From Bacteroidales bacterium (GTDB lineage: Bacteria > Bacteroidota > Bacteroidia > Bacteroidales > M50B96): 61,318 bases of DNA. Below, piece after piece: positions 43,527 through 52,200 of this stretch. A model generated the notes under the pieces. That model ran no database searches, had not been told where the DNA came from, and worked only from the letters and a program-made list of their open reading frames with translations. The stretch spans positions 1-61,318 of the forward strand of contig JAIOYV010000036.1 in the NCBI GenBank assembly GCA_021740905.1. The letters run 5' to 3'. The first letter of the stretch is position 1, and every line of letters begins with the position of its first letter. Both the position numbers and the translations under genes were made by a program.

Positions 43527-46500
43527 TTATTTCAAAATTATTTTTTGGGTATAGATTTTATTTGCGCATTGGAAACTCACCAGGTACATCCCCGAAGAAT
43601 TATTTGTGGGTACCGAAACACGGGCATGGCCTTCCATCGCAAGGTTGCGGATATCAGACAATTGCCCGGCAAGATTGTACAGACGGAAAAGACCCTCTTG
43701 CATTTCGTTCGCCAGGTTTTGTATATAAATAAATTCGCCATCGGAAAAAATGGTAATATTCGTTTGTTTCGATAGTTCGATTATATCGGTAACTATTCCA
43801 CCAAAATGAATCACAAACCTGTCTTCAAGGTTGAGGGCGGTTTGGGTGGTCGTAAATGAATAGGATGGATTTGAATTCAGGTCGACAAAAACGTTTTCCT
43901 GTTTGTCCTCAAGCATGACGGATTGGTAGGGCAGGTTGTTTTGCTGCACATTTTCGAATTGGTATAAACCCGGTTGCATGGCGTCCAGCCCAAGGTAAAC
44001 TTGCTGATTTTCGACAGGCGGAAGGCTTTGGATGGCATAGTCGCCACCGTCATCATCCACAAGTTTCGAGAACAGGGCGATATTGGGGTTGCCTTTCAGC
44101 TTGCGTGCATCGTACCCGGCATCGCGGCCTTTGGTTGAGCCGGGGATAAAGGAAATGTAGGTTTGGTTGAAATCGCCTTGCGGGCCGGTTATGCCAATGA
44201 TAAACTGAGCCAGGGTGTTCTGGCTTTTATAAAATGTAGCTGCCGAATGTTTCTGGCTATTAGCATTGATTTGAAGCTGGGCCCCATTGCTGGCTGCATT
44301 CACAAAAAATGCCTGCACCGGGCTGATGTAGGATTCCGGGCTGGCCTGACTAATAACCGCATAATCGCTGCCATCCCAAAGATAAATGGCTTCGTAATCA
44401 TCGTCCAACACAGCGGCATTGTCTGAAAGAAAATTATTTGTGGCATCAGCCTGAGTGTTGGCCGACAGGTTTGCCGGAAAGGGGTTTCCAACCAGGTTCC
44501 AGCCCGCGCTGCCGGATGATGTTGTTTTCGTAAGATTTACTGTCAGGTCATCATAATTTAATTCACCTGTGAATTCTTTGGTATAAATGGCATCGATGTT
44601 GGCGTATGCATAGCCCCGGCCAATCACAAACTGGGTCTCGAAGGTAGTGTTTAAATTACCTGAACCATCTTTGATGTTGCGCCACAGGTTGTTTGGCTCA
44701 TCGAATTTGTAAAAATCGACTGTGGATGGAAGCGGGTTCGATGTGGTGTTCACAAATTCGGGGCTGATGTTTTGGTTGCTCACCGGGGTGGAAATATAGT
44801 GGTATTCGCCCTGCGTGAGGTAGCGTTCTGTGGAAGCATCAACCCCTGATGAATTTTGGATGATTGTGGCTGTACCCGAGGCATCCGATTTGAGCACAAG
44901 TCCCGAAATTCCTGCATCATTAACCAAATCACCTGAAACAGTAAGGCCTGTACCTGGACTGATTGTCAGGCTTTTGCCATTGGCAATACTCAGATCAATG
45001 AGTTCAATGTTATTATCAAGGGTAAGGTCTGAGTTGATTTCGGCCCGCGACCAGACATTTGCCGGATAGCCCTGGCCGCTTTGCCAGTTTGCTGTATCAG
45101 CCCAGTCTCCATCGGTATCAGAATGAAATGGTATAGGCGCTGTAGAAGGTACGAATGCACTGCTATCTGTATTATTTAATGTACCGGCCCGGTTTGTTTT
45201 TTCATCCTGTGTGGTTAGGCCGTTTCTTTCATCAAATTTCCAATACTCTACCAGTCCTGTTTCATCTCCAGCAAGGGTTTTGTACATCCTTTCACGGATT
45301 TCCTCCTGGGTCAGGGCATAATTCCAAATGCGCAGTTCGTCTATATCTCCTATAAAATTATAAACTAATGATGATAATCCCGATCCGATTGCACGGTCAT
45401 ACGAATTATCGCTAATTGTTAAATTATTGTCAGTTACAAGAGGTATGAGGAAACCGTTTACAAAGATGTTTTGCTGAGTACCTGATGCTCTTGAATATAC
45501 AATGTGGTTCCATTTATTCATTTCAACCACATTGTTTTCTGTTTGAGCTATCCAGGATCCTGCCCTCCAAAGAGTTACGCAATTGGTGCCACCATCACCT
45601 GGTCCTACTTCAATTTGATAGCCGGCAGTGAGACTACTGTATTTAATGTTGGAATAAACTACATATCTTAAATCCAGGGCAGTTGGTTTAACCCATACTT
45701 CGACTGAGAAAGTATTCCCGACCGAAATACCCGGATTATTGTTGACCCTAATGACTTCAGCCCCGCCATTTAAATGCACACACCCTCCTGAATGTTGCGA
45801 ACTATGAAAACTTATTTCGTTTCCATAACTTACTACCGACCTGTTAGTTACATAAGCACGTGCGTAATAGGTGGTGTTTAATTCCATGCCTGTCACGGCA
45901 GAATAAAAATCACCGATGGTATTAATGAGCCCTTTTTCGGTTTTGTTATCGCTTATTGTGGGGGTTCCGGTTGTGTTCCAACATATCCCATGTTGCATAG
46001 GTTGCGGGTTACCCAAAGTAAGGATGGTCCCTTTAATACTTGCATAATCGAGATGTTGAGATGAAATTTCAGTAGTCAATGTTGCAAGGTATGTATCCAA
46101 TCTTAGATGTGGATATCCCGAATTAACGGAAACATCCTTGTTCCAGTAATCCTCGGTACCATTTGTGGTTTCGCTATAAAAATCCCAACCGGCATTGGTA
46201 AAGGTTGTCAGGGTTTTCATTTCGGCGGTTGTTTTTGCAGTGCCCCCTGCACTTGAATTTTTATTGGAGGTTTGAACGTCCCAAAAAGAATTACTTACAG
46301 TAGAATATTGGTTGGAAGCTAGAAGGCCGCCTGCCGTGCCGCCAAAGGTAGTGTTGCCGTTTACAAGTCCGGTTGAATAACAATTTATTACATTAGTAAA
46401 CCAGTTATAACCAACAAGCCCCGCAATATACAAAGGGATTCCGGGAATTGTAACCATGCCTGTGGCATAGCAATTTTCCAGTGATGAATGATCGGTTTTG

Positions 46501-49500
46501 CCAATCAATCCTCCCAAATATCCCTGTGCTCCGGTAACAGTAACGGACGCTGCTGACCAGGAAAGGGATACATCGGTATACGTGAGAAGCCCTGCCAATC
46601 CACCAGCATAATAATTCGCACCAATTATATCTCCGGTAACATAACATCTATGGATTTCGGAATCCGATTCGGTTTTACCAGCGATGCCACCTACATTTTC
46701 GTTGCCGTGAATATTGACATCTGTAAGTCCTAAATCGATAATTTCGGCACCACTAAGGTACCCGAACAACCCGATATCATCGGTGCTGCTCCTATTGATA
46801 TGAAAATTGTCGATAGTGTAAGCCTGGCCAAAATATTTACCCGTAAACTTATTTGAACTGGTACCAATGGGTTGGAAACCATCTCCGCCATTTTCGGTTT
46901 CGGAAGCCGAGGCATCAATATCGGCCATTTGCATATAACATGCACCACGGTTGTAAACAAGGCCTTTTAGGTCATCATAAGTGTACACCAAATAAGGGTC
47001 GTTTTCAGTGCCTTTGCCCGGCAGTGTGGTCATAAAACTTAATTCTTCACCATAAACAATTTCCATATCTGCATCCGATATTGCAAATGCCCTTACATAA
47101 TATGTGGTCAACTTGGTAAGACCGGTCATGTCGGCTTCGAATGGCCCTTCTGCCGTGCAGGTTCCATTATCCACATAGTTGTCGGCCAGGGTGGGGCTAC
47201 CGCTTGTATTCCAGCAGGCCCCATACGAATTGACAGGAAGATTCCCGAAATTCGTAAGGCTTGCATGTACTTTTGCCGAAGTGGCAGTGCTGTCGGCTAT
47301 TGCCAGGGTCCTCACATAAATGGGGAAATAAAAACATGGGTAACCGTTGTTGCAATTGTTCATAATGGCCCAAATATCGTCTGTTCCATTGGAGGTTTCA
47401 CCCACAAAATCCCAACTGACATAAGTGCTTTGCTGATTCATTTGAGCCGTTGTTTTTCCTTCGATTTGAAAGGTTGGTTCGTTCGACCCTGCAGTTTGAC
47501 CACTGGTTTCGGTATCCCAGTATGATTGATTTATCGAACCTCCGGATTGATTATTCCCAACAAAGCCATAAGTATTCGACGTTCCTCCTGAAACAAAGCC
47601 TGAACAGTAACTTTTTGCAATGCTGCCTAAGTAAATATTTCCTGCAAAACCACCGACCTTATCATCGCCTGTAACCTGTCCCCTTGCATAGCAATTAAGT
47701 ATTTCTGTCCCACTACTTACAAATCCGATAAATCCTCCCACATAATCATCTCCTGTAACAGTGCCCGAACTGTAACAGTTACTGATAGGGCTATATGAGA
47801 TACCCGCAAAACCACCTACATCATAAGAGGTAGAATATATATCCACCTGAGAATAACAATTTGATATTAGGCCTGATGATCCGATGTATCCGGCAAACCC
47901 TCCTGAATAGCCAGCGTTTGCCCTTACAGTACCAGTAGCGTAACAATACGCTATTTGGCTGTTAGAGCTGGTTCTGCCAACAAAACCACCCACATAACCA
48001 CTTCCCACAATTGAATCGTTGGTAATCCCCAGACTGTCGATTATTGCACCGTCTGTGTACCCAAAAAACCCGACATAAGATGCAGATGGCCTGATTACAT
48101 ACAAACTGTCAATCTCATATTTCTGACCATTATATGTTCCCGTAAACTTAGTCCCGTTGTTTCCGATTGGGCTAAATCCTGCGCCACTATCCCAGGTCTT
48201 GGTGCCGGCAGCATTAATATCGGCAGTCTGGACATATAGCAAATTCCAGTACCCTGAATGCATCGATAGCCAATAAAGATTGTCGAGGTTAGCAATCCGG
48301 TAGGGATTACTTTCGGTACCCTCGCCTCCCGGCCATTTTCCAATTTCATCGGTTGTAAAAGAAACCTGGTTGCTGTATTTGGTACCGAACTCATTGGTGT
48401 AGTACGATCTGTAATAATAGGTTTTGCCAGGATTCAACCCTGTTACTGTTGATGAATAGGTGCCTGTAGCAGTAGGTGCCCCATAACTAACATGATTACC
48501 ACTTACATTAGGGGATGATAAGGTATCCCAGCAAAATCCATAATCGGTCGATAATGTAATACCTGTAAATGTAACTTCTATATTACAATCGGCTTGCAGT
48601 TCACCAACGTTGCTTGCTGCCTGAGTTGTAATTTTGGTGGGATAGTAAAGCCTGGGGAATCCATCGTTGTAGTTCCATTCATATACCCAATAATCATTTG
48701 TCCCGTTGGCAGTTTCTCCGGCAAAGTCCCAGCCTGTATAAGTGCTTTGTTGTTTCATTTGTAAGGTTGTTTTGCCCCAGGCCTCTACTGTACCGCTACC
48801 TGTTATCGTACCGTATGCATTGCTTAGGCCTGATTCTTCTGTATCCCAGTAAGATGATTCGTTAATAGCCGTATAAACGGAACCAAAAAGGCCACCTACC
48901 GCGCTTTGTGTAGCCAAAACCTGGCCTTGTGCGTAACAAAATTGAAGTGTATTATCGGAATACTGGTTTCCAATGAGGCCACCAACTACATCGTTACCAT
49001 GAACAATAGCTCTTGAAAAACAATTATTTAGGTTTTCGCAACAATGCCTTCCAATGAGGCCACCCACATTATCTCCAGTGCCCGTAATTTCTCCGGTCGT
49101 AAAGCAATACAATACCGAGGCATTTGTAACATACCCTACCAAACCGCCTACGTACGAATTTCCGGTAATCGAAGTATTGGTCAGGCCAATATTGTGGAGA
49201 GTAGAATATTGGGCGTAACCAAAAAAGCCGATATTATCGGCCGATGGGCGGTTAATATAGAGCCCGTCGATGGTGAAGCCTTGTCCATTGTATGTACCGC
49301 TAAATTTTGTTGTTGAGTTGCCGATAGGGCTAAACCCGCTTCCGCTATACCAGTGTTCTGTTTCGATGGCATCAATATTAGCCGTTTGAAGAAAATACTT
49401 ATTCCATAAGTTTGTGTTCGACGAAATCCAATGCAGGTTACCTACGCATGAAATCAGATATGGATCATTGCTTGTGCCGCTTCCGGGCGCCGGAACTATA

Positions 49501-51581
49501 TCTGTGCGGGCTTTATCCGAATAAGTTCCCTGCCCGGTTACAGAAGACTTATCGGCACATACCCTAAAGTAATAGTATCCGTTGTAGGCGCTGCAATCAA
49601 TCGTTTCCGATGTTAAAGAACCATCAATCGTTTTCGGGTTATATCCCGTCACCATGTTGGTAAATGTACTATCGGTGGCCACATACAATTTATAACTGTC
49701 CCATATTCCAAACAGGGGTGCTGTCCAATTGGCAACAAAATATGCCGGGTTGTTAAAAACAGCATTCCCTACTGTGGGAATAACCATTGCAAAACTTTCG
49801 ACACGCACAATCGAACCATTAAACGCATTTGCAGTATTATTCCCTGTTGTGCTGAAAGCCATATTCCAATTGGTTTCACTAAACTGATAATTAAAGACCA
49901 GGTCGTTTTCGTTACCTGCAAGTGGAAAATTCATATCATTTAAAATTTCCGTTTCTGTACGCACATCATTCCATAAACTGACCTCGTCAAGTTTTCCCTG
50001 ATATAAATGTGTATCATAATTATCCGAATGTCCAATATACTTTAGAATATTATGATATTGAAAAGTATATGAAATATCAGTTACAAGTTCGACTTTTTTC
50101 CCATTTACATAAAAAGCCTGCTGTCCGGCGCTACTGCCCCAACGAGTATATGTAATGTGATACCATTTTCCGGGTGAGATAACATTGTCCACCGTCTGAG
50201 CTATCCAGGTCCCCGGCCCTGAGACTGCCAGACAATTACTCCCATTTTCACCGGGGCCAGCTTCAACCATCCACGTACCAACCTCATCAAAGTACCTTGT
50301 TGAGTAAATAGGTCGTCTACTCGTTAAACCGATTGGCATGATCCAGGCTTCCAGGGTCAAAGAATTTCCAACATCAAGGCTTGAATTAGGATCTATTTTA
50401 AACCAATAATAACCATTACTAACATTAACTGCTTTACCTGCAGACACTATGCGCGTAATCATAAATTGCCCTGTTTCGGTAACACCAGAAAACACCGCTT
50501 TGTGTTGAGATGTCGATACCGAGCTTGCTGCGGTAACATAAGTCCAGGCGGCATCCGAATTACTATCCCTTCGGTAGAGCCGGATTAGTTGAGGATGATT
50601 TACATCGTTTGATGTGAAACTTTCATTCACAGTAAATGAAAGATCGGCTGTAAAAGTCCCAGTCCCGAAACGGTTTATCACCCAGTATTGGTCATCGAAA
50701 ATATCATCAAAAGTATTGGGGTTAATGTTTGGGGACAGGTTGAGCTTTGAAACTGTAACGGAAGCCCCGTTCTGGGAACTGTAATTGGCCGTGAACCCGG
50801 TTCCGGTAAATGCAATAGTACCTGCTGCTTCAGTTTGTGTATTGCTAACACCGACCCCCACAGGTATTGTGGATGTAACCCACGAACCGGCTGCCATATT
50901 ATACATGGTTCCGGTGCAATTCCCAACAGCATCGGAAACCGTTGAACCTGAACCCTCGTTCATTTGCAAGTAATTTTGCAGCCCGGTTTCGCTACCGGCA
51001 AGGGTCAGGTGCATGTTTTCGCGAATTTGCTGCTGAGTGCGTGCTAGATTCCAAACCCGGATTTCGTCCATAGTCCCATCCATTGTGGTAGATGAACTAC
51101 TGAAAGTGAAATTACCATCGGGAGCATACAGCCCGCCTGCAGGAGTTGCGGATGCGATTTCGGTACCATTAAGGTAGAGCTTCATGGTATTTCCATCGTA
51201 AGTTCCGGCAATATGCATCCAGATTCCGGTAGTTAACACATTATCGACCCTTAGGCTATACAAATCTCCGTTTGATCTTTTTATATAAAAATGCAATTCG
51301 TCTGTGCCGCCATAAGTTGTCCCGTCGTATCGCAAAACAGCTACTTCGGGGTTTATGGTTACAAACCGCTCAATTTCATCAACAGGTAATGAATTGAGGT
51401 TTACCCAGGCTTCAACAGTAATAGCTGTAATGGATGTGTTGAATCCACTACCTGAAACGTAATCATTGGTCCCATCGAAAGTTAGTGCTGTTCCTGGAAA
51501 ACCGGCAGGCTGGGAATAAAGGTGTGTACCAGGAAGAATTAGGAGGAACATAAATAGGATTTTTAGATAGATTTTTTTCAT
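43527..51581 (-). CDS. Giant secreted LamG/GLUG protein with T9SS sorting domain (2684 aa)
   Basis: A signal peptide (MKKIYLKILFMFLLILPGTH) leads a surface or secreted giant. A LamG-type lectin fold lies at about 25-190 (LTFDGTNDYVSGSGFNTSIT), a second at about 385-550 and a third at about 1940-2110. Three arrays of GLUG repeats (VGGLVGYV...CYATGTV type, about 15 units) lie near 785-910, 1180-1360 and 1607-1777. They are separated by Fn3-like domains (YGFCWDTLSSPN, YYYRSYYTNEFGTKYS). The last 520 residues are shared with the second giant and end in a type A sorting domain (YLVSFQCANKIYTQKIILK). LamG and GLUG domains suit binding of glycans or neighbours; this is inference. It is the second gene of a three-gene operon. 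Confidence 0.88.
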   Translation of the reverse strand: MKKIYLKILFMFLLILPGTHLYSQPAGFPGTALTFDGTNDYVSGSGFNTSITAITVEAWVNLNSLPVDEIERFVTINPEVAVLRYDGTTYGGTDELHFYIKRSNGDLYSLRVDNVLTTGIWMHIAGTYDGNTMKLYLNGTEIASATPAGGLYAPDGNFTFSSSSTTMDGTMDEIRVWNLARTQQQIRENMHLTLAGSETGLQNYLQMNEGSGSTVSDAVGNCTGTMYNMAAGSWVTSTIPVGVGVSNTQTEAAGTIAFTGTGFTANYSSQNGASVTVSKLNLSPNINPNTFDDIFDDQYWVINRFGTGTFTADLSFTVNESFTSNDVNHPQLIRLYRRDSNSDAAWTYVTAASSVSTSQHKAVFSGVTETGQFMITRIVSAGKAVNVSNGYYWFKIDPNSSLDVGNSLTLEAWIMPIGLTSRRPIYSTRYFDEVGTWMVEAGPGENGSNCLAVSGPGTWIAQTVDNVISPGKWYHITYTRWGSSAGQQAFYVNGKKVELVTDISYTFQYHNILKYIGHSDNYDTHLYQGKLDEVSLWNDVRTETEILNDMNFPLAGNENDLVFNYQFSETNWNMAFSTTGNNTANAFNGSIVRVESFAMVIPTVGNAVFNNPAYFVANWTAPLFGIWDSYKLYVATDSTFTNMVTGYNPKTIDGSLTSETIDCSAYNGYYYFRVCADKSSVTGQGTYSDKARTDIVPAPGSGTSNDPYLISCVGNLHWISSNTNLWNKYFLQTANIDAIETEHWYSGSGFSPIGNSTTKFSGTYNGQGFTIDGLYINRPSADNIGFFGYAQYSTLHNIGLTNTSITGNSYVGGLVGYVTNASVLYCFTTGEITGTGDNVGGLIGRHCCENLNNCFSRAIVHGNDVVGGLIGNQYSDNTLQFCYAQGQVLATQSAVGGLFGSVYTAINESSYWDTEESGLSNAYGTITGSGTVEAWGKTTLQMKQQSTYTGWDFAGETANGTNDYWVYEWNYNDGFPRLYYPTKITTQAASNVGELQADCNIEVTFTGITLSTDYGFCWDTLSSPNVSGNHVSYGAPTATGTYSSTVTGLNPGKTYYYRSYYTNEFGTKYSNQVSFTTDEIGKWPGGEGTESNPYRIANLDNLYWLSMHSGYWNLLYVQTADINAAGTKTWDSGAGFSPIGNNGTKFTGTYNGQKYEIDSLYVIRPSASYVGFFGYTDGAIIDSLGITNDSIVGSGYVGGFVGRTSSNSQIAYCYATGTVRANAGYSGGFAGYIGSSGLISNCYSQVDIYSTSYDVGGFAGISYSPISNCYSSGTVTGDDYVGGFIGFVSSGTEILNCYARGQVTGDDKVGGFAGNIYLGSIAKSYCSGFVSGGTSNTYGFVGNNQSGGSINQSYWDTETSGQTAGSNEPTFQIEGKTTAQMNQQSTYVSWDFVGETSNGTDDIWAIMNNCNNGYPCFYFPIYVRTLAIADSTATSAKVHASLTNFGNLPVNSYGACWNTSGSPTLADNYVDNGTCTAEGPFEADMTGLTKLTTYYVRAFAISDADMEIVYGEELSFMTTLPGKGTENDPYLVYTYDDLKGLVYNRGACYMQMADIDASASETENGGDGFQPIGTSSNKFTGKYFGQAYTIDNFHINRSSTDDIGLFGYLSGAEIIDLGLTDVNIHGNENVGGIAGKTESDSEIHRCYVTGDIIGANYYAGGLAGLLTYTDVSLSWSAASVTVTGAQGYLGGLIGKTDHSSLENCYATGMVTIPGIPLYIAGLVGYNWFTNVINCYSTGLVNGNTTFGGTAGGLLASNQYSTVSNSFWDVQTSNKNSSAGGTAKTTAEMKTLTTFTNAGWDFYSETTNGTEDYWNKDVSVNSGYPHLRLDTYLATLTTEISSQHLDYASIKGTILTLGNPQPMQHGICWNTTGTPTISDNKTEKGLINTIGDFYSAVTGMELNTTYYARAYVTNRSVVSYGNEISFHSSQHSGGCVHLNGGAEVIRVNNNPGISVGNTFSVEVWVKPTALDLRYVVYSNIKYSSLTAGYQIEVGPGDGGTNCVTLWRAGSWIAQTENNVVEMNKWNHIVYSRASGTQQNIFVNGFLIPLVTDNNLTISDNSYDRAIGSGLSSLVYNFIGDIDELRIWNYALTQEEIRERMYKTLAGDETGLVEYWKFDERNGLTTQDEKTNRAGTLNNTDSSAFVPSTAPIPFHSDTDGDWADTANWQSGQGYPANVWSRAEINSDLTLDNNIELIDLSIANGKSLTISPGTGLTVSGDLVNDAGISGLVLKSDASGTATIIQNSSGVDASTERYLTQGEYHYISTPVSNQNISPEFVNTTSNPLPSTVDFYKFDEPNNLWRNIKDGSGNLNTTFETQFVIGRGYAYANIDAIYTKEFTGELNYDDLTVNLTKTTSSGSAGWNLVGNPFPANLSANTQADATNNFLSDNAAVLDDDYEAIYLWDGSDYAVISQASPESYISPVQAFFVNAASNGAQLQINANSQKHSAATFYKSQNTLAQFIIGITGPQGDFNQTYISFIPGSTKGRDAGYDARKLKGNPNIALFSKLVDDDGGDYAIQSLPPVENQQVYLGLDAMQPGLYQFENVQQNNLPYQSVMLEDKQENVFVDLNSNPSYSFTTTQTALNLEDRFVIHFGGIVTDIIELSKQTNITIFSDGEFIYIQNLANEMQEGLFRLYNLAGQLSDIRNLAMEGHARVSVPTNNSSGMYLVSFQCANKIYTQKIILK

Positions 51582-51584
51582 AGC

Positions 51585-51893
51585 CTATAGTTTAAAATGT
51601 TTATCTGCTTGTTTTAAATCACTGTGTTCTATAATGGTAAAGTTTTGATAGTGCTTCACAGGGTTCTCCGAAATGTTTGTAGTGTTTATCAATGCCCCTT
51701 CGGGTCCTACCAGACAGAATTCGATAAAACGGTTCAGGTCGGATTCCCGGCCTTCTGCCTCGATGGTAATCCCCTCTTCGTCGGGTACATTCACGAAACC
51801 TTTTATATTGTTGAGTTGGGCAAGCTGTTTCACGAAATAATGAAAGCCTGTTTTTTGTATCTTGCCAGTAATTCGTAACTGAAAATTCTTCAT
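51585..51893 (-). CDS. Degenerate acylphosphatase-like protein
   Basis: Start at ATG 51893 (102 residues, MKNFQLRITGKIQKTGFHYF). The fold is plainly acylphosphatase, but the signature G-x-V-Q-G-V-x-F-R reads GKIQKTGFH (Arg to His), and the catalytic Asn region reads KGFVNVPDEEG instead of G-x-V-x-N-x-x-D-G. Both catalytic residues are thus lost, while the gene at 16669 keeps them. It stops 3 bp before the ATG of the 2684-residue giant, so it heads that operon. It may be a binding or regulatory relic. A long C-terminal extension (NFTIIEHSDLKQADKHFKL) is also unusual. Confidence 0.82.
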   Translation of the reverse strand: MKNFQLRITGKIQKTGFHYFVKQLAQLNNIKGFVNVPDEEGITIEAEGRESDLNRFIEFCLVGPEGALINTTNISENPVKHYQNFTIIEHSDLKQADKHFKL

Positions 51894-51934
51894 ACAACCA
51901 AAGTTAAATCGTGAATTGTGGAAAAAAAAGTACA

Positions 51935-52150
51935 TGTAGTTCTGTAAGATAAAAACAGGTTCTGCATTGTAAACCCTTGTTCAGGATTGTAAAACAAGTT
52001 GTTCAGTATTCTGAAAAAGAGGAGATTGGTAATGGAATTACATGTTCCTTATTGTAGAAAATCGATGTTCAAAATCGTAAAAGGGACGTGTTCAGGATTA
52101 TCAAAGGCTTAGTGTTGTGTAAGATAGAATAGTATGTTCAGGATTGTAAA
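51935..52150. repeat. Direct-repeat array, period 22-23 bp, upstream of the giant-protein operon
   Basis: The unit TGTTCAGGATTGTAAA occurs at 51978, 52000, 52043, 52066, 52089 and 52135 (first bases), the last a perfect copy and the others with one to several changes. Weaker units lie near 51936, 51958 and 52111. Spacings of 22, 43, 23, 23 and 46 bp are one or two times 22-23 bp. That is two helical turns, so all units face the same side of the DNA. This looks like a binding array for a tandem-site regulator; the adjacent gene encodes an AraC-type protein. Confidence 0.7.
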
Positions 52151-52164
52151 TTAGTCTTCAATCT

Positions 52165-52200
52165 TCAGGCTGCCGATTGTGGACTGCCTACTGCCTACTT
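52165..52200. repeat. Heptameric repeat run (GACTGCC/TACTGCC)
   Basis: Units GATTGTG GACTGCC TACTGCC TACTTAA with a 7-bp phase overlap the stop of the regulator gene. The motif resembles the runs at 10146 and 41550. Confidence 0.45.

Noticed and set aside
51899-51906. TAACTTTG on the minus strand as promoter of the acylphosphatase-like gene
   Set aside because: It lies 5 bp before the ATG, which would make the mRNA leaderless, and no -33 element is present.
51935-52150. CRISPR array
   Set aside because: Units are 16 bp, spaced 22-23 bp and degenerate, leaving no room for real spacers, and no cas genes are near.
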